Shown here: piece by piece, positions 1 through 8,801 of the stretch
Layout: the number at the start of each line of letters is the position of its first letter
How positions within the stretch are numbered: the stretch's first letter is position 1
DNA from: Nocardia terrae
Lineage (GTDB): Bacteria; Actinomycetota; Actinomycetes; Mycobacteriales; Mycobacteriaceae
Length of the DNA: 64,000 nucleotides
Direction: 5' to 3'
NCBI RefSeq assembly: GCF_009760405.1
Contig: NZ_WRPP01000006.1
Span: forward strand, 248,001-312,000
The notes under the pieces: model-generated
The model's input: only the letters and a program-made list of their open reading frames with translations
What the model was told of the DNA's origin: nothing
Databases searched by the model: none
Position numbers and translations under genes: made by a program

Positions 1-1
1 C

Positions 2-502
2 GGTCTGCGCGCGGCCGGACTCGGGACCGTGCTGGCCTCGGTCATGGGCGGATTCGCCTGTGGCGCATTCGCTCAGAACGTCGGACTGGTCGCGCTGACC
101 CGCATGTACAGCCGCTACGTGGTGGCCGCCAGCGGCGCGTTCCTGGTCCTGCTGGGCCTGTTCCCGGTGGCCGGCGCGGTGGTCGAGCTGGTGCCCAAGC
201 CCGCGCTCGGCGGGACCGGCCTGGTCCTGTTCGGAACGGTCGCCGCCAGCGGCATCCGCACCCTCGCCAAGGCGGATCTGGGCGACCCGATCAACTCGCT
301 GATCGTCGGTGTCGCGCTGTTCATCGGCATGACCCCGACCGTGGCCCCCTCGTTCTATGCCGGTCTGCCGGGCCCGTTCTCGGTCATCCTGGCCTCGGGC
401 ATCAGCGCGGGCTGCCTGACGGCCCTGGTGCTCAACCAGCTCTTCCGATCGCGAACCAGCAATGTTCTGGCAACCGGATCGGTGACCCCGCAGCACTCCT
501 GA
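2..502 (+). CDS. NCS2-family purine/xanthine permease, C-terminal part
   Basis: The reading frame is open from the first bases of the window, so the N-terminal part lies outside it. The visible 166 residues match the C-terminal third of nucleobase:cation symporter-2 carriers, including FAQNVGLVALT and the VAASGIRTLA stretch. Both are shared with the complete permease at 2511-3920, so the two are paralogues flanking the urate genes. Hydrophobic segments alternate with short loops, as expected for an inner-membrane symporter. A strong hairpin follows the stop codon. By context it probably imports a purine such as xanthine or urate, but the substrate cannot be read from the sequence. Confidence 0.9.
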   Translation, partial: GLRAAGLGTVLASVMGGFACGAFAQNVGLVALTRMYSRYVVAASGAFLVLLGLFPVAGAVVELVPKPALGGTGLVLFGTVAASGIRTLAKADLGDPINSLIVGVALFIGMTPTVAPSFYAGLPGPFSVILASGISAGCLTALVLNQLFRSRTSNVLATGSVTPQHS

Positions 503-521
503 ACCCCGGTGCTGCGATGAT

Positions 522-562
522 CAGCGGCGGACGTCGATTGCCGGATCGACCGTCCGCCGCTG
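522..562 (+). terminator. Hairpin terminator after the first permease
   Basis: CAGCGGCGGACG (522-533) pairs perfectly with CGTCCGCCGCTG (551-562), and an inner TCGAT/ATCGA stem nearly closes the loop. It starts 19 bases after the permease stop. There is no strong T tract, which is common for actinomycete terminators. Confidence 0.7.
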
Positions 563-582
563 TCGTCGTTCCGGGCCCAGTT

Positions 583-643
583 TCAACAGTGCTTGTTGAG
601 TGTCCTGACCAGCAATTTCGGTATATTTTCAACAAAATGTTGA
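583..643. promoter_or_regulatory. Two TCAACA/TGTTGA inverted repeats upstream of uraD
   Basis: TCAACA-N5-TGTTGA lies at 583-599 and TCAACA-N3-TGTTGA at 629-643, both with perfect 6-bp arms. They sit 77-137 bases before the uraD start, next to an AT-rich TATATTT stretch. This is a likely operator pair for a regulator of the urate operon. The regulator is not encoded nearby. Confidence 0.45.
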
Positions 644-680
644 CGAACTGTTGTGGCCCGTGACACTCTCTTCTCCAGTG

Positions 681-698
681 GCGGAATCACCCTTCCGC
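681..698. promoter_or_regulatory. GCGGAA-N6-TTCCGC inverted repeat in the uraD leader
   Basis: GCGGAA (681-686) and TTCCGC (693-698) form a perfect inverted repeat just before the uraD ribosome binding site. The same half-site occurs as a palindrome at 4007-4023 before the glyoxylate genes. This suggests one regulator for both halves of the pathway. Confidence 0.4.
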
Positions 699-719
699 TA
701 TGCGAGAGAGGTAGCGCCA

Positions 720-1217
720 ATGGTGACGTTGGTCGAATTCAATTCGACAGCGAGTGAAGAACTCTTGCCGGTCCTGCTGACCTGCTGTGATGCCCCCAGC
801 TGGGCGGACGGCGTGCTGGCGGCCCGGCCCTATGCCGACATCGACGGCCTGCTGGCCCGGGCCGATGAACTGGCGTCCGGTCTCCCGGCCTCCGAGGTGG
901 ACCGCGCACTGTCAGCACACCCCCGCATCGGCGATCGGGTACAGGGCAAGGACACCCACTCCGCGTGGTCGCGCCAGGAACAGTCCGGCGTCAGCCAGGA
1001 CGAATCCGTGGCCGCGCAGCTGCTCGAGGGCAACCTCGCCTACGAGAAGCGCTTCGGCAAGGTCTTCCTGATCTGCGCCACCGGCCTGTCGGCCGAGCAG
1101 ATCCTCGCGAGCCTCAACGAGCGCCTCACCAACGACGACGAGACCGAAGCGGCCACCGTCGCCGAGGAACTCCGCAAGATCGCCGTACTCCGCCTGCGAA
1201 AGGTATTCGACGCGTGA
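720..1217 (+). CDS. uraD: 2-oxo-4-hydroxy-4-carboxy-5-ureidoimidazoline (OHCU) decarboxylase
   Basis: This 165-residue enzyme catalyses the last step from urate to S-allantoin: decarboxylation of OHCU, the product of 5-hydroxyisourate hydrolase. The family hallmark HPRIGD, which carries the catalytic histidine, is present near residue 65, and the Gln/Glu-rich helix SRQEQSGV follows. The ATG at 720 is preferred over an in-frame ATG at 651 because AGAGAGG lies just before it and the domain begins immediately. The stop overlaps the GTG start of uraH (GTGA), so the two are translationally coupled. It is first in the uraD-uraH-uox-permease operon. Confidence 0.93.
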   Translation: MVTLVEFNSTASEELLPVLLTCCDAPSWADGVLAARPYADIDGLLARADELASGLPASEVDRALSAHPRIGDRVQGKDTHSAWSRQEQSGVSQDESVAAQLLEGNLAYEKRFGKVFLICATGLSAEQILASLNERLTNDDETEAATVAEELRKIAVLRLRKVFDA

Positions 1218-1549
1218 GCACCATTACGACGCACATCCTCGACTCCGCGCTGGGCAAGCCCGCGGCCGGCGTCGAGGTGCGGCTGGAACAGGTCGGCCCG
1301 GAAGTCCGGGTCGTGGCCGAAGGCAAGACCGATGACGACGGCCGGATCAAGGATCTGGGCCCCGAGGGTCTCGAGGCCGGTAACTACCGCCTCACCTTCG
1401 ACATCGAAAGCTATGCCGCCGCAACGAATCAGACCTACTTCTACCCGACGGTCTCGATCACCTTCAAGGTCGCCGGGCAAGCAGGCGAGCACTACCACGT
1501 GCCCCTGCTCATGAGCCCCTTCGCCTATTCCACCTACCGAGGAAGCTGA
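1214..1549 (+). CDS. uraH: 5-Hydroxyisourate hydrolase (transthyretin-like)
   Basis: The 111-residue protein hydrolyses 5-hydroxyisourate, the product of urate oxidase, to OHCU. It starts TTHILD and ends with YRGS, the C-terminal tetrapeptide that distinguishes HIU hydrolases from transthyretin; the N-terminal His is also in place. The GTG start overlaps the uraD stop by four bases. The urate oxidase start follows 6 bases after its stop. Length and all end motifs agree with a complete enzyme. Confidence 0.95.
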   Translation: MSTITTHILDSALGKPAAGVEVRLEQVGPEVRVVAEGKTDDDGRIKDLGPEGLEAGNYRLTFDIESYAAATNQTYFYPTVSITFKVAGQAGEHYHVPLLMSPFAYSTYRGS

Positions 1550-1555
1550 ACTCAC

Positions 1556-2461
1556 ATGGCAATCAAGCTGGGACAGAACCAGTACGGCAAGGCCGAGAAC
1601 CGCGTCGTCCGCGTCTACCGCGACACCCCGCGCCACCAGATCCGCGATCTGAACGTCTCGACCTCGCTGCGCGGTGAGTTCTCCGACGCCCACATCACCG
1701 GTGACCAGGCCGACGTGCTGCCCACCGACACCCAGAAGAACACCGCCTTCGCCTTCGCCAAGGAGAAGGGCATCCACTCCATCGAGGAGTACGCCCTGAC
1801 CCTCGCGGATCACTTCATCTCCCGGGCGCCCACCGCCACCGGTGCGCGCATCGAGGTCGAGGAGTACTCCTGGGATCGCATCGAGGTCGACGGCCAGCCG
1901 CACGATCACTCGTTCGTGAAGTCCAACCAGGGCATCCGCACCACCGTCGCGAACGTCGACGGCGTCGGCCCGGACCGCGTGGCGCACATCGTCTCCGGCG
2001 TGAAGGACCTCGTACTCCTCAAGAGCACCGGCTCGGAGTTCCACGGCTTCTTCAAGGACAAGTACACCACCCTGCAGCCGACCAACGATCGCATCATGGC
2101 GACCTCGCTGGTGGCCCAGTGGCGCTACAACCACACCGATGTCGACTGGGACAAGACCTACGACGCCATCCTGAAGGTGCTGCTGCGCCAGTTCGCCGTG
2201 GTGCACTCCTACGCGCTGCAGCAGACCCTCTACTCGATGGGCCGCGCGGTGCTCGAGCAGTTCACCGAGGTCGCGGAGATCAAGTTCTCGGCCCCGAACA
2301 AGCACCACTTCCTGGTGGACCTGAGCCCCTTCGCCCTGGACAACCCGGGCGAGGTCTTCATCGCCGCCGACCGTCCGTACGGCCTCATCGAGGCCACCGT
2401 CGAGCGTGACGACGCGCGCGACGCCGGCAACGCGTGGACCGCCATCCCCGGCTTTTGCTGA
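1556..2461 (+). CDS. Urate oxidase (uricase)
   Basis: This 301-residue cofactor-free oxidase converts urate and O2 to 5-hydroxyisourate. The protein begins with the uricase NQYGKAENR region, which has the catalytic Lys, and carries LPTDTQKNT with the catalytic Thr of the Lys-Thr pair. KGIHSIEEYAL and the tandem T-fold layout fit a full-length single-chain enzyme. GAGGAAG lies before the ATG. Placement between uraH and a permease gives the full urate-to-allantoin set in reverse reaction order. The symbol is left open because actinobacterial usage varies (uox, pucL, uaZ). Confidence 0.95.
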   Translation: MAIKLGQNQYGKAENRVVRVYRDTPRHQIRDLNVSTSLRGEFSDAHITGDQADVLPTDTQKNTAFAFAKEKGIHSIEEYALTLADHFISRAPTATGARIEVEEYSWDRIEVDGQPHDHSFVKSNQGIRTTVANVDGVGPDRVAHIVSGVKDLVLLKSTGSEFHGFFKDKYTTLQPTNDRIMATSLVAQWRYNHTDVDWDKTYDAILKVLLRQFAVVHSYALQQTLYSMGRAVLEQFTEVAEIKFSAPNKHHFLVDLSPFALDNPGEVFIAADRPYGLIEATVERDDARDAGNAWTAIPGFC

Positions 2462-2510
2462 TCAGCACCGCGCTGAGTTCTTCTTCGTACAGCTAGTAGG
2501 AGGTGCGGCT

Positions 2511-3920
2511 ATGGGTGATGACCACAGCCGCGTGGAAGTGACCGTGACTCGTCCAGAGGACCAGCGTTATTCGCTCTGGCAGTCCCTGGTCTACGGAACT
2601 CAGCACATCCTGACGATGTACGGCGGTGTGATCGCACCGCCGCTCATCGTGGGAGGTGCGGCCGGGCTCTCGACGGCGGACATGGCCCTGCTGGTGACAG
2701 CGGGACTGTTCGTCTCCGGCCTGGCGACACTGCTACAGACCCTGGGCATCGGGCCGGTCGGCTCCAGATTGCCGATCGTGCAGGGTATTTCGTTCGTCAG
2801 CGTCTCGACGATGGTCACCATCGCCAGTGAGGGCGGGCTGCGGCCGGTCTTCGGCGCGATCATCGTCGCGGGTGCTATCGGGCTCGTCCTCTCCAGTTTC
2901 TTCGCGAAGCTGGTCCGCTTCTTCCCATCCGTGGTGACGGGAACGATCATCACGGTGATCGGACTCTCGTTGCTGCCCACCGCTTTCCGGTGGGCGATGG
3001 GCAACAACGCCAAGGCCGCCGATTACGGCTCGATGGGCAATATCGGCTTCGCGGGCCTGACCCTGGTCATCATCCTGGTGATCAGCCGCCTGTTCCAGGG
3101 CGCGATCTCGCGACTGTCGATCCTCATCGGCCTGGTGATCGGCACGATCATCGCGGCCATGACCGGCCACACGGACTTCTCCGGAGTCCGCAAGGCCGAC
3201 ATCTTCGCGCTGCCGCCGATCATGCACTTCGGCAGCCCGACCTTCCAGGTCGGCGCGATCGTGTCCATGACCATCGTGATCCTGGTGATCATGGTGGAGA
3301 CCACCGCCGACGTGCTCGCGATCAGCGAAATCGTCGGTACCGAAGCCGATTCCAAGCGGGTGGCGGCCGGTCTGCGGGCCGATATGCTGTCCTCGGGAGT
3401 CGCACCGATCTTCGGCAGCTTCCCGTGCAGCGCTTTCGCGCAGAACGTGGGGCTGGTCGCGCTCACCGGCATCAAGAGCCGATTCGTGGTCGCGACAGGC
3501 GGTGTCGTACTGGCGCTGCTGGGCCTGTTCCCCATCGTGGGTGCCGTGGTGGCCGGGATTCCGTATCCCGTCCTCGGCGGCGCGGGCATCGTGTTGTTCG
3601 GTTCCGTTGCGGCGAGCGGTATTCGCACGCTGGCCCGGGTCGACTTCACCGACAACCTGAATATGGTCCTGGTGGCCGTAGCGGTCGGGGTGGGCGTGAT
3701 CCCCATTGCCGCACCGACATTCTGGGACAAGTTCCCGACCGGTATCGGGGTGGTCATGCACTCCGGCATCTCGGCGACAGCCATCGCGGCGATCGTGTTG
3801 AACCTGGCGTTCAACGAGATCAAGCGTGGAAACAAGCCCGGCGCTTCGGTGTTCGCGGCGGCCGACGATGCGAAGGACGAACTGGGCGATCGTCTCGAGG
3901 ACGACATCCGCCGATCGTAG
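2511..3920 (+). CDS. NCS2-family urate/xanthine:cation symporter
   Basis: This is a complete 469-residue nucleobase:cation symporter-2 carrier with about 12 to 14 hydrophobic segments. It has the NCS2 features QHxLxMYGG near residue 33 and SAFAQNVGLVALTG near residue 310. The ATG at 2511 is preceded by AGGAGG at ideal spacing and follows the urate oxidase stop by 49 bases, so it belongs to the operon and probably imports urate or xanthine. The charged C-terminal tail (DDAKDELGDRLEDD) is cytoplasmic. The substrate is inferred from context only. Confidence 0.92.
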   Translation: MGDDHSRVEVTVTRPEDQRYSLWQSLVYGTQHILTMYGGVIAPPLIVGGAAGLSTADMALLVTAGLFVSGLATLLQTLGIGPVGSRLPIVQGISFVSVSTMVTIASEGGLRPVFGAIIVAGAIGLVLSSFFAKLVRFFPSVVTGTIITVIGLSLLPTAFRWAMGNNAKAADYGSMGNIGFAGLTLVIILVISRLFQGAISRLSILIGLVIGTIIAAMTGHTDFSGVRKADIFALPPIMHFGSPTFQVGAIVSMTIVILVIMVETTADVLAISEIVGTEADSKRVAAGLRADMLSSGVAPIFGSFPCSAFAQNVGLVALTGIKSRFVVATGGVVLALLGLFPIVGAVVAGIPYPVLGGAGIVLFGSVAASGIRTLARVDFTDNLNMVLVAVAVGVGVIPIAAPTFWDKFPTGIGVVMHSGISATAIAAIVLNLAFNEIKRGNKPGASVFAAADDAKDELGDRLEDDIRRS

Positions 3921-4006
3921 GTCCGCACAGTACTGGCTAGTAGCTCCCGGGACTCCTTGACGGGATTGTTCTGGGAGCATTAGCATTTTCATATCCCAGA
4001 AAAACA

Positions 4007-4023
4007 TTTCCGCATTGCGGAAA
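4007..4023. promoter_or_regulatory. TTTCCGC-ATT-GCGGAAA palindrome before the glyoxylate operon
   Basis: Perfect 7-bp arms (4007-4013 and 4017-4023) lie about 65 bases before the hydroxypyruvate isomerase start. A further GCGGAAA half-site lies at 4066-4072. The form resembles sites used by IclR/AllR-type regulators of allantoin and glyoxylate genes, but no such regulator is in this window. Confidence 0.5.
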
Positions 4024-4088
4024 ATAGGGCAGACGCCTGGAAAGACGCAGCTCGAAAGACGCTCTGCGGAAACGACTGGAGGGATTCC

Positions 4089-4913
4089 ATGACTCACTCG
4101 CTCAACTACGCCGTGAACTGCTCACTGCTGTTCACCGAGCTGCCGATCCTGGAGCGCGCCGCCGCTTCCAAGGCCGCGGGCTTCGACGCCATCGAATTCT
4201 GGTGGCCCTTCGCCGAAGCCGTGCCGTCCGACAAGGACGTGGACGCGTTCGTGGCGTCCGTGCAGGACGCGGGCGTGCAGCTGATCGGCCTCAACTTCTT
4301 CGCCGGTGACATGCCCGGCGGCGACCGCGGCCTGGTGTCGTGGCCGGCCCGCGCCGCGGAGTTCAAGGACAACATCGACGTGACCGTCGGCATCGGAGAG
4401 CGCTTGGGCATCAAGGCTTTCAATGCGCTGTACGGCAACCGCGTGGACGACGCCACCGCCGAGCAGCAGGACGAGCTGGCCGTGGAGAACCTGGCGGCGG
4501 CTGCCATCGCGGCGAACCGCATCGGTGCCACCATCCTGGTCGAGCCCGCTTCCGGTGCTCCCCGCTACCCGCTGCTGAAGGCGGTCGACGGCCTGGCCGT
4601 GATCGACAAGGTGCAGGCGGCCTCCGGCGTATCCAACATCGGCCTGCTCGCGGACCTCTACCACCTCGCCGTGAACGGCGATGACGTGGACAAGGTGATC
4701 GCCGAGCACACCGCCCGCATCGCGCACGTGCAGATCGCCGACAACCCGGGCCGCAACGAGCCGGGCACCGGCGAGCTGAAGCTTGACGAGCAGCTGACCG
4801 CCCTCGAGGCCAACGGCTACCGCGGCTGGGTCGGCCTCGAGTACAAGCCGTCGACCGGCGTCTCCGTCGACTCCTTCGGCTGGCTCCCGCTCGAGCGCCG
4901 CGCCGCCAAGTAA
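4089..4913 (+). CDS. hyi: Hydroxypyruvate isomerase family protein
   Basis: This 274-residue TIM-barrel enzyme interconverts hydroxypyruvate and tartronate semialdehyde. It opens with the family pattern NCSLLFTELP and GFDAIEFWWPF, has the metal-binding Glu in ILVEPAS, the VQIADNPGRNEPGTGE segment with metal and substrate ligands, and VGLEYKP near the end. GGAGGG precedes the ATG. It heads the hyi-glxR-gcl-glxK-FAH operon, the usual neighbourhood of glyoxylate carboligase. Confidence 0.92.
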   Translation: MTHSLNYAVNCSLLFTELPILERAAASKAAGFDAIEFWWPFAEAVPSDKDVDAFVASVQDAGVQLIGLNFFAGDMPGGDRGLVSWPARAAEFKDNIDVTVGIGERLGIKAFNALYGNRVDDATAEQQDELAVENLAAAAIAANRIGATILVEPASGAPRYPLLKAVDGLAVIDKVQAASGVSNIGLLADLYHLAVNGDDVDKVIAEHTARIAHVQIADNPGRNEPGTGELKLDEQLTALEANGYRGWVGLEYKPSTGVSVDSFGWLPLERRAAK

Positions 4914-4953
4914 TCACCGAAGACTTTCCACCACAACGACTTAGGAACTGATC

Positions 4954-5844
4954 ATGAGCAATATCGCTTTCATCGGCCTCGGCATCATGGGCAGCCCGAT
5001 GGCCGTCCACCTGCAGAACGCCGGCCACACCGTCAAGGGCTTCGACCTGAACCCGTCCAACGCGCAGAAGCTGGTCGACGCCGGCGGCCGCGCCGTCACC
5101 TCGATCGCCGACGCCGTGCGCGGCGCGGACGTGGTCGCGGTCATGGTTCCGGACTCCCCGCACGTGCAGGCCGTACTCGCCGGCGAGAAGGGCGTTTTCG
5201 AGACCGCCGAGCCCGGCGCGCTGATCATCGACTTCTCCTCCATCCGCCCGGATGTCACCCAGGAGCTGGCCAAGCAGGCCGCCGAGCGTGGCTTCCGCCT
5301 GATCGACGCCCCGGTCTCCGGCGGCGAGCCGGGTGCGGTCAACGCCACCCTGTCGATCATGGTCGGCGGTTCGGCCGAGGACTTCGCCTCCGCCAAGCCG
5401 TTCCTGGACACCGTCGGCAAGACCGTCGTGCACGTCGGCACCAACGGCGCGGGCCAGACCGTGAAGTCGGCCAACCAGCTCATCGTGGCCACCAACATCC
5501 AGGCGCTGGCCGAGGCCGTGGTCTTCCTCGAGGCCTACGGCGTCGACCTGGGCCCGGCCCTGGACGTGCTCGGCGGCGGCCTCGCCGGTTCGGCCGTGCT
5601 GAACCAGAAGCGCGACAAGATGGCCAACCGCGAGTTCGCCCCGGGCTTCCGGATCGACCTGCACCACAAGGACATGGGCATCTTCACCACCGCCGCCCGT
5701 GAGGCCGGCCTGGTGACCCCGGCCGGTTCGCTGATCGCGCAGCTGGTCGCCTCGGCCCGCGCCAACGGCGACGGCCACCTGGACCACTCTGCACTGCTGC
5801 GCGGCGTCGAGCGCCTGAGCGGCAAGCTGGACAAGGAGAACTGA
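4954..5844 (+). CDS. glxR: 2-Hydroxy-3-oxopropionate (tartronate semialdehyde) reductase
   Basis: This 296-residue beta-hydroxyacid dehydrogenase reduces tartronate semialdehyde to D-glycerate with NAD(P)H. The N-terminal Rossmann motif GLGIMGSPM, the substrate-binding DAPVSGGEPGA and the catalytic Lys in GQTVKSANQ are all present, and KDMGI lies near residue 232. Length is typical. It sits between the isomerase and glyoxylate carboligase, 5 bases before the latter, so it takes the carboligase product onward. Confidence 0.94.
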   Translation: MSNIAFIGLGIMGSPMAVHLQNAGHTVKGFDLNPSNAQKLVDAGGRAVTSIADAVRGADVVAVMVPDSPHVQAVLAGEKGVFETAEPGALIIDFSSIRPDVTQELAKQAAERGFRLIDAPVSGGEPGAVNATLSIMVGGSAEDFASAKPFLDTVGKTVVHVGTNGAGQTVKSANQLIVATNIQALAEAVVFLEAYGVDLGPALDVLGGGLAGSAVLNQKRDKMANREFAPGFRIDLHHKDMGIFTTAAREAGLVTPAGSLIAQLVASARANGDGHLDHSALLRGVERLSGKLDKEN

Positions 5845-5849
5845 CCAAT

Positions 5850-7628
5850 ATGGCACGCATGCGTACTGTCGACGCGGCAGTCCTGATCCTGGAAAAGGAA
5901 GGGGCCACACAGGCTTTCGGCCTGCCCGGCGCCGCGATCAACCCGTTCTACTCCGCGATGAAGAAGCACGGTGGCATCAAGCACGTGCTGGCCCGCCACG
6001 TCGAGGCCGCTTCGCACATGGCCGAGGGCTTCACCCGCGCCAAGGCCGGCAACATCGGTGTCTGCATCGGCACCTCAGGTCCCGCGGGCACTGACATGGT
6101 GACCGGTCTGTACTCCGCCTCCGCGGATTCCACTCCGATCCTGTGCATCACGGGCCAGGCCCCGGTCGCGAAGCTCCACAAGGAGGACTTCCAGGCCGTC
6201 GACATCGCGTCCATCGCGAAGCCGCTGGCCAAGTGGGCGACCACCGTGCTCGAGCCCGCCCAGGTGCCGGGCGCCTTCCAGAAGGCGTTCTGGCTCATGC
6301 GCGAAGGCCGTCCGGGCCCGGTCCTGATCGACCTGCCGATCGACGTGCAGCTGGCCGAGATCGAGTTCGACATCGACACCTACGAGCCGCTGCCGGTCAC
6401 CCGCCCGGCCGCGACCCCGGCGCAGGCCGCCAAGGTGCTGCAGATGCTGAACGAGGCCAAGCGCCCGCTGATCATCGCCGGTGGCGGCATCATCAACGCC
6501 GACGCCTCCGAGCTGCTGGTGAAGTTCGCCGAGCTGACCGGTGTTCCGGTCGTCCCGACCCTGATGGGCTGGGGCACGCTGCCCGACGATCACGAGCTGA
6601 ACGCGGGCATGGTCGGTCTGCAGACCTCCCACATCTACGGCAACGAGTCGCTGCTGGAGTCGGACTTCGTGCTGGGCATCGGCAACCGGTGGGCCAACCG
6701 CCACACCGGCGCGCTCGACGTCTACACCAAGGACCGCACCTTCGTGCACGTCGACATCGAGCCGACCCAGATCGGCCGCGTCTTCGCGCCCGACTACGGC
6801 GTCGTCTCCGATGCCGGTGCCGCGCTGGAGCAGTTCATCGCCGTCGCCGAGTCGCTGGACAAGGTCGGCTCGCTGACCGACCACAGCGAGTGGGTCAAGC
6901 AGGTGCGCGCCAAGCGCGCCACCGGTCAGCGCAAGACGCACTTCGACAACGTGCCGCTGAAGCCGGCGCGCGTGTACGAGGAGATGAACAAGGCGTTCGG
7001 CCCGGACACCCGCTACGTGACCACCATCGGTCTGTCGCAGATCCAGGCGTCGCAGATGCTGCACGTGTACAAGCCGCGGCATTGGATCAACGCCGGTCAG
7101 GCCGGTCCGCTGGGCTGGACCCTGCCGGCCGCGCTGGGTGTGGCGACCGCGGTCAAGGACGAGCCGGTCGTGGCCCTGTCCGGTGACTACGACTTCCAGT
7201 TCCTGATCGAGGAATTGGCCGTCGGCGCGCAGTTCAACATTCCGTACATCCATGTGCTGGTGAACAACTCGTACCTGGGCCTGATCCGTCAGGCGCAGCG
7301 GGCGTTCGAGATGGACTACTACGTCCAGCTGGACTTCGAGAACATCAACTCGCCCGAGGTCAACGGCTACGGCGTGGACCACGTGAAGGTCGCGGAAGGA
7401 CTGGGCTGCAAGGCGATTCGCGTCTTCAACCCGGAGGACATCGGCCCGGCCTTCGAGAAGGCCAAGTCGCTGATGGCCGAGTACAAGGTGCCGGTCGTGG
7501 TCGAGTGCATCCTCGAGCGCGTCACCAACGTGTCCATGGGTGCGGCCGGGATCGACGCGATCACGGAGTTCGAGGAGCTGGCCTCCGCGTTCGCCGACGC
7601 CCCGACCGCAACCGTTCCGCTGGACTAG
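5850..7628 (+). CDS. gcl: Glyoxylate carboligase (tartronate-semialdehyde synthase)
   Basis: This 592-residue ThDP-dependent enzyme condenses two glyoxylates to tartronate semialdehyde plus CO2. The N-terminal pyrimidine domain has the Gcl-type GLPGAAINPFY, where a hydrophobic residue replaces the usual ThDP-activating Glu of the superfamily. A central FAD-binding domain follows, and the ThDP motif SGDYDFQFLIEEL with VNNSYLGLIRQ is at 445-480. Residues and length match E. coli-type Gcl. It lies in operon order glxR-gcl-glxK. Confidence 0.96.
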   Translation: MARMRTVDAAVLILEKEGATQAFGLPGAAINPFYSAMKKHGGIKHVLARHVEAASHMAEGFTRAKAGNIGVCIGTSGPAGTDMVTGLYSASADSTPILCITGQAPVAKLHKEDFQAVDIASIAKPLAKWATTVLEPAQVPGAFQKAFWLMREGRPGPVLIDLPIDVQLAEIEFDIDTYEPLPVTRPAATPAQAAKVLQMLNEAKRPLIIAGGGIINADASELLVKFAELTGVPVVPTLMGWGTLPDDHELNAGMVGLQTSHIYGNESLLESDFVLGIGNRWANRHTGALDVYTKDRTFVHVDIEPTQIGRVFAPDYGVVSDAGAALEQFIAVAESLDKVGSLTDHSEWVKQVRAKRATGQRKTHFDNVPLKPARVYEEMNKAFGPDTRYVTTIGLSQIQASQMLHVYKPRHWINAGQAGPLGWTLPAALGVATAVKDEPVVALSGDYDFQFLIEELAVGAQFNIPYIHVLVNNSYLGLIRQAQRAFEMDYYVQLDFENINSPEVNGYGVDHVKVAEGLGCKAIRVFNPEDIGPAFEKAKSLMAEYKVPVVVECILERVTNVSMGAAGIDAITEFEELASAFADAPTATVPLD

Positions 7629-7637
7629 AGGATTCCC

Positions 7638-8801
7638 ATGGCTCGTGTACTGATCGCCTCCGACAAATTCAAGGGCTCGCTGACCGCCGTCCAGGTCGGA
7701 GCTGCTGTGCGAGCCGGAATCCGGCGGGCACGCCCCGACGCCTCGGTGTCGGTCGTGCCCGTCGCCGACGGCGGTGACGGCACGGTCGCCGCCGCTCTCG
7801 CCGCCGGTTTCGACGCGGTCCCGCTGACCGCGTCGGGTCCGACCGGGGAACCGGTGCTGACCGCCTATGCCCGCCGCGACGACCTCGCGGTCGTCGAGAT
7901 GGCGGACGTGTCGGGCCTGGTACGGCTGCCGGACGGCCTGCTGCGACCGATGACCGCCACCAGCCGGGGTACCGGCGAGGTGATCGCGGCCGCGGTCGCG
8001 GCGGGGTGCCGCCGCATCGTGCTCGGCATCGGCGGCAGCGCCGGAACCGACGGTGGCGCAGGCATGTTGGAGGCGCTCGGCGCTCGCCTGCTGGACGCCG
8101 ATGGCCGGTCCATCGGCGACGGCGGAGCGGCTCTCACCCGGGTGCACTCCATCGACCTGACCGCGCTGCGGGAGCTGATGGACGGCGTCGAGGTCATCGT
8201 GGCCTGCGACGTCGACAATCCGCTCACCGGTCCCACCGGAGCCGCTGCGGTCTACGGGCCGCAGAAGGGCGCCGATCCGGCCCAGGTGGCCGAGCTGGAC
8301 GCCGCGCTCGGGCAGTGGGCGCAGCGACTGGCCGCGGAACTCGGGTCGGATCGGCGTGAGACGGCGGGCGCCGGCGCCGCGGGGGGCGTCGGATTCGCCG
8401 CACTCGCGGTCCTGGGCGCCACGCTGCGCCCGGGCATCGAATTGATGCTGGAGCTGGTCGGTTTCGAGTCGGAGCTGGCCGGAGCGGACCTGGTCATCAC
8501 CGGTGAGGGCAAGCTCGACGAGCAGACCCTGCACGGCAAGGCCCCGGCCGGTGTGGCGGCGGCGGCACGCGCTGCGGGCGTGCCCGTCGTCGCCGTCTGC
8601 GGACGGAACACGCTGCCGGAGGATCGGTTGCGCGACACCGGATTCGCCGCCGCGTACTCGCTGGTGGAGATCGAGCCGGACGAGCAGCGATGCTTCAACG
8701 CGGGCGCGATGCTGTTGCAGCAGCTCGGTTTTCGTATCGCCGAGGACTATCTGCCGGGTGTGACCGCCGCGGTGGCCGAACAAGCGGGAGGCGTTTCGTG
8801 A
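7638..8801 (+). CDS. glxK: Glycerate kinase (GarK/GlxK family)
   Basis: The 387-residue kinase phosphorylates D-glycerate, probably to 2-phosphoglycerate as the type I family does, which feeds glyoxylate carbon into glycolysis. Family signatures are SDKFKGSLTA at the N terminus, VADGGDGT, GIGGSAGTDGGAGM near 131-145, and ITGEGKLDEQTLHGKAP near 290. AGAGGA precedes the ATG. The stop overlaps the GTG start of the FAH-family gene. It completes the glyoxylate-to-phosphoglycerate route. Confidence 0.95.
   Translation: MARVLIASDKFKGSLTAVQVGAAVRAGIRRARPDASVSVVPVADGGDGTVAAALAAGFDAVPLTASGPTGEPVLTAYARRDDLAVVEMADVSGLVRLPDGLLRPMTATSRGTGEVIAAAVAAGCRRIVLGIGGSAGTDGGAGMLEALGARLLDADGRSIGDGGAALTRVHSIDLTALRELMDGVEVIVACDVDNPLTGPTGAAAVYGPQKGADPAQVAELDAALGQWAQRLAAELGSDRRETAGAGAAGGVGFAALAVLGATLRPGIELMLELVGFESELAGADLVITGEGKLDEQTLHGKAPAGVAAAARAAGVPVVAVCGRNTLPEDRLRDTGFAAAYSLVEIEPDEQRCFNAGAMLLQQLGFRIAEDYLPGVTAAVAEQAGGVS

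Noticed and set aside
6075..8783. Open frame of 902 codons on the minus strand opposite gcl and glxK
   Set aside because: It is antisense to two certain genes, is full of Arg, Gly, His and Gln, and has no domain; it arises from GC-rich codon third positions.
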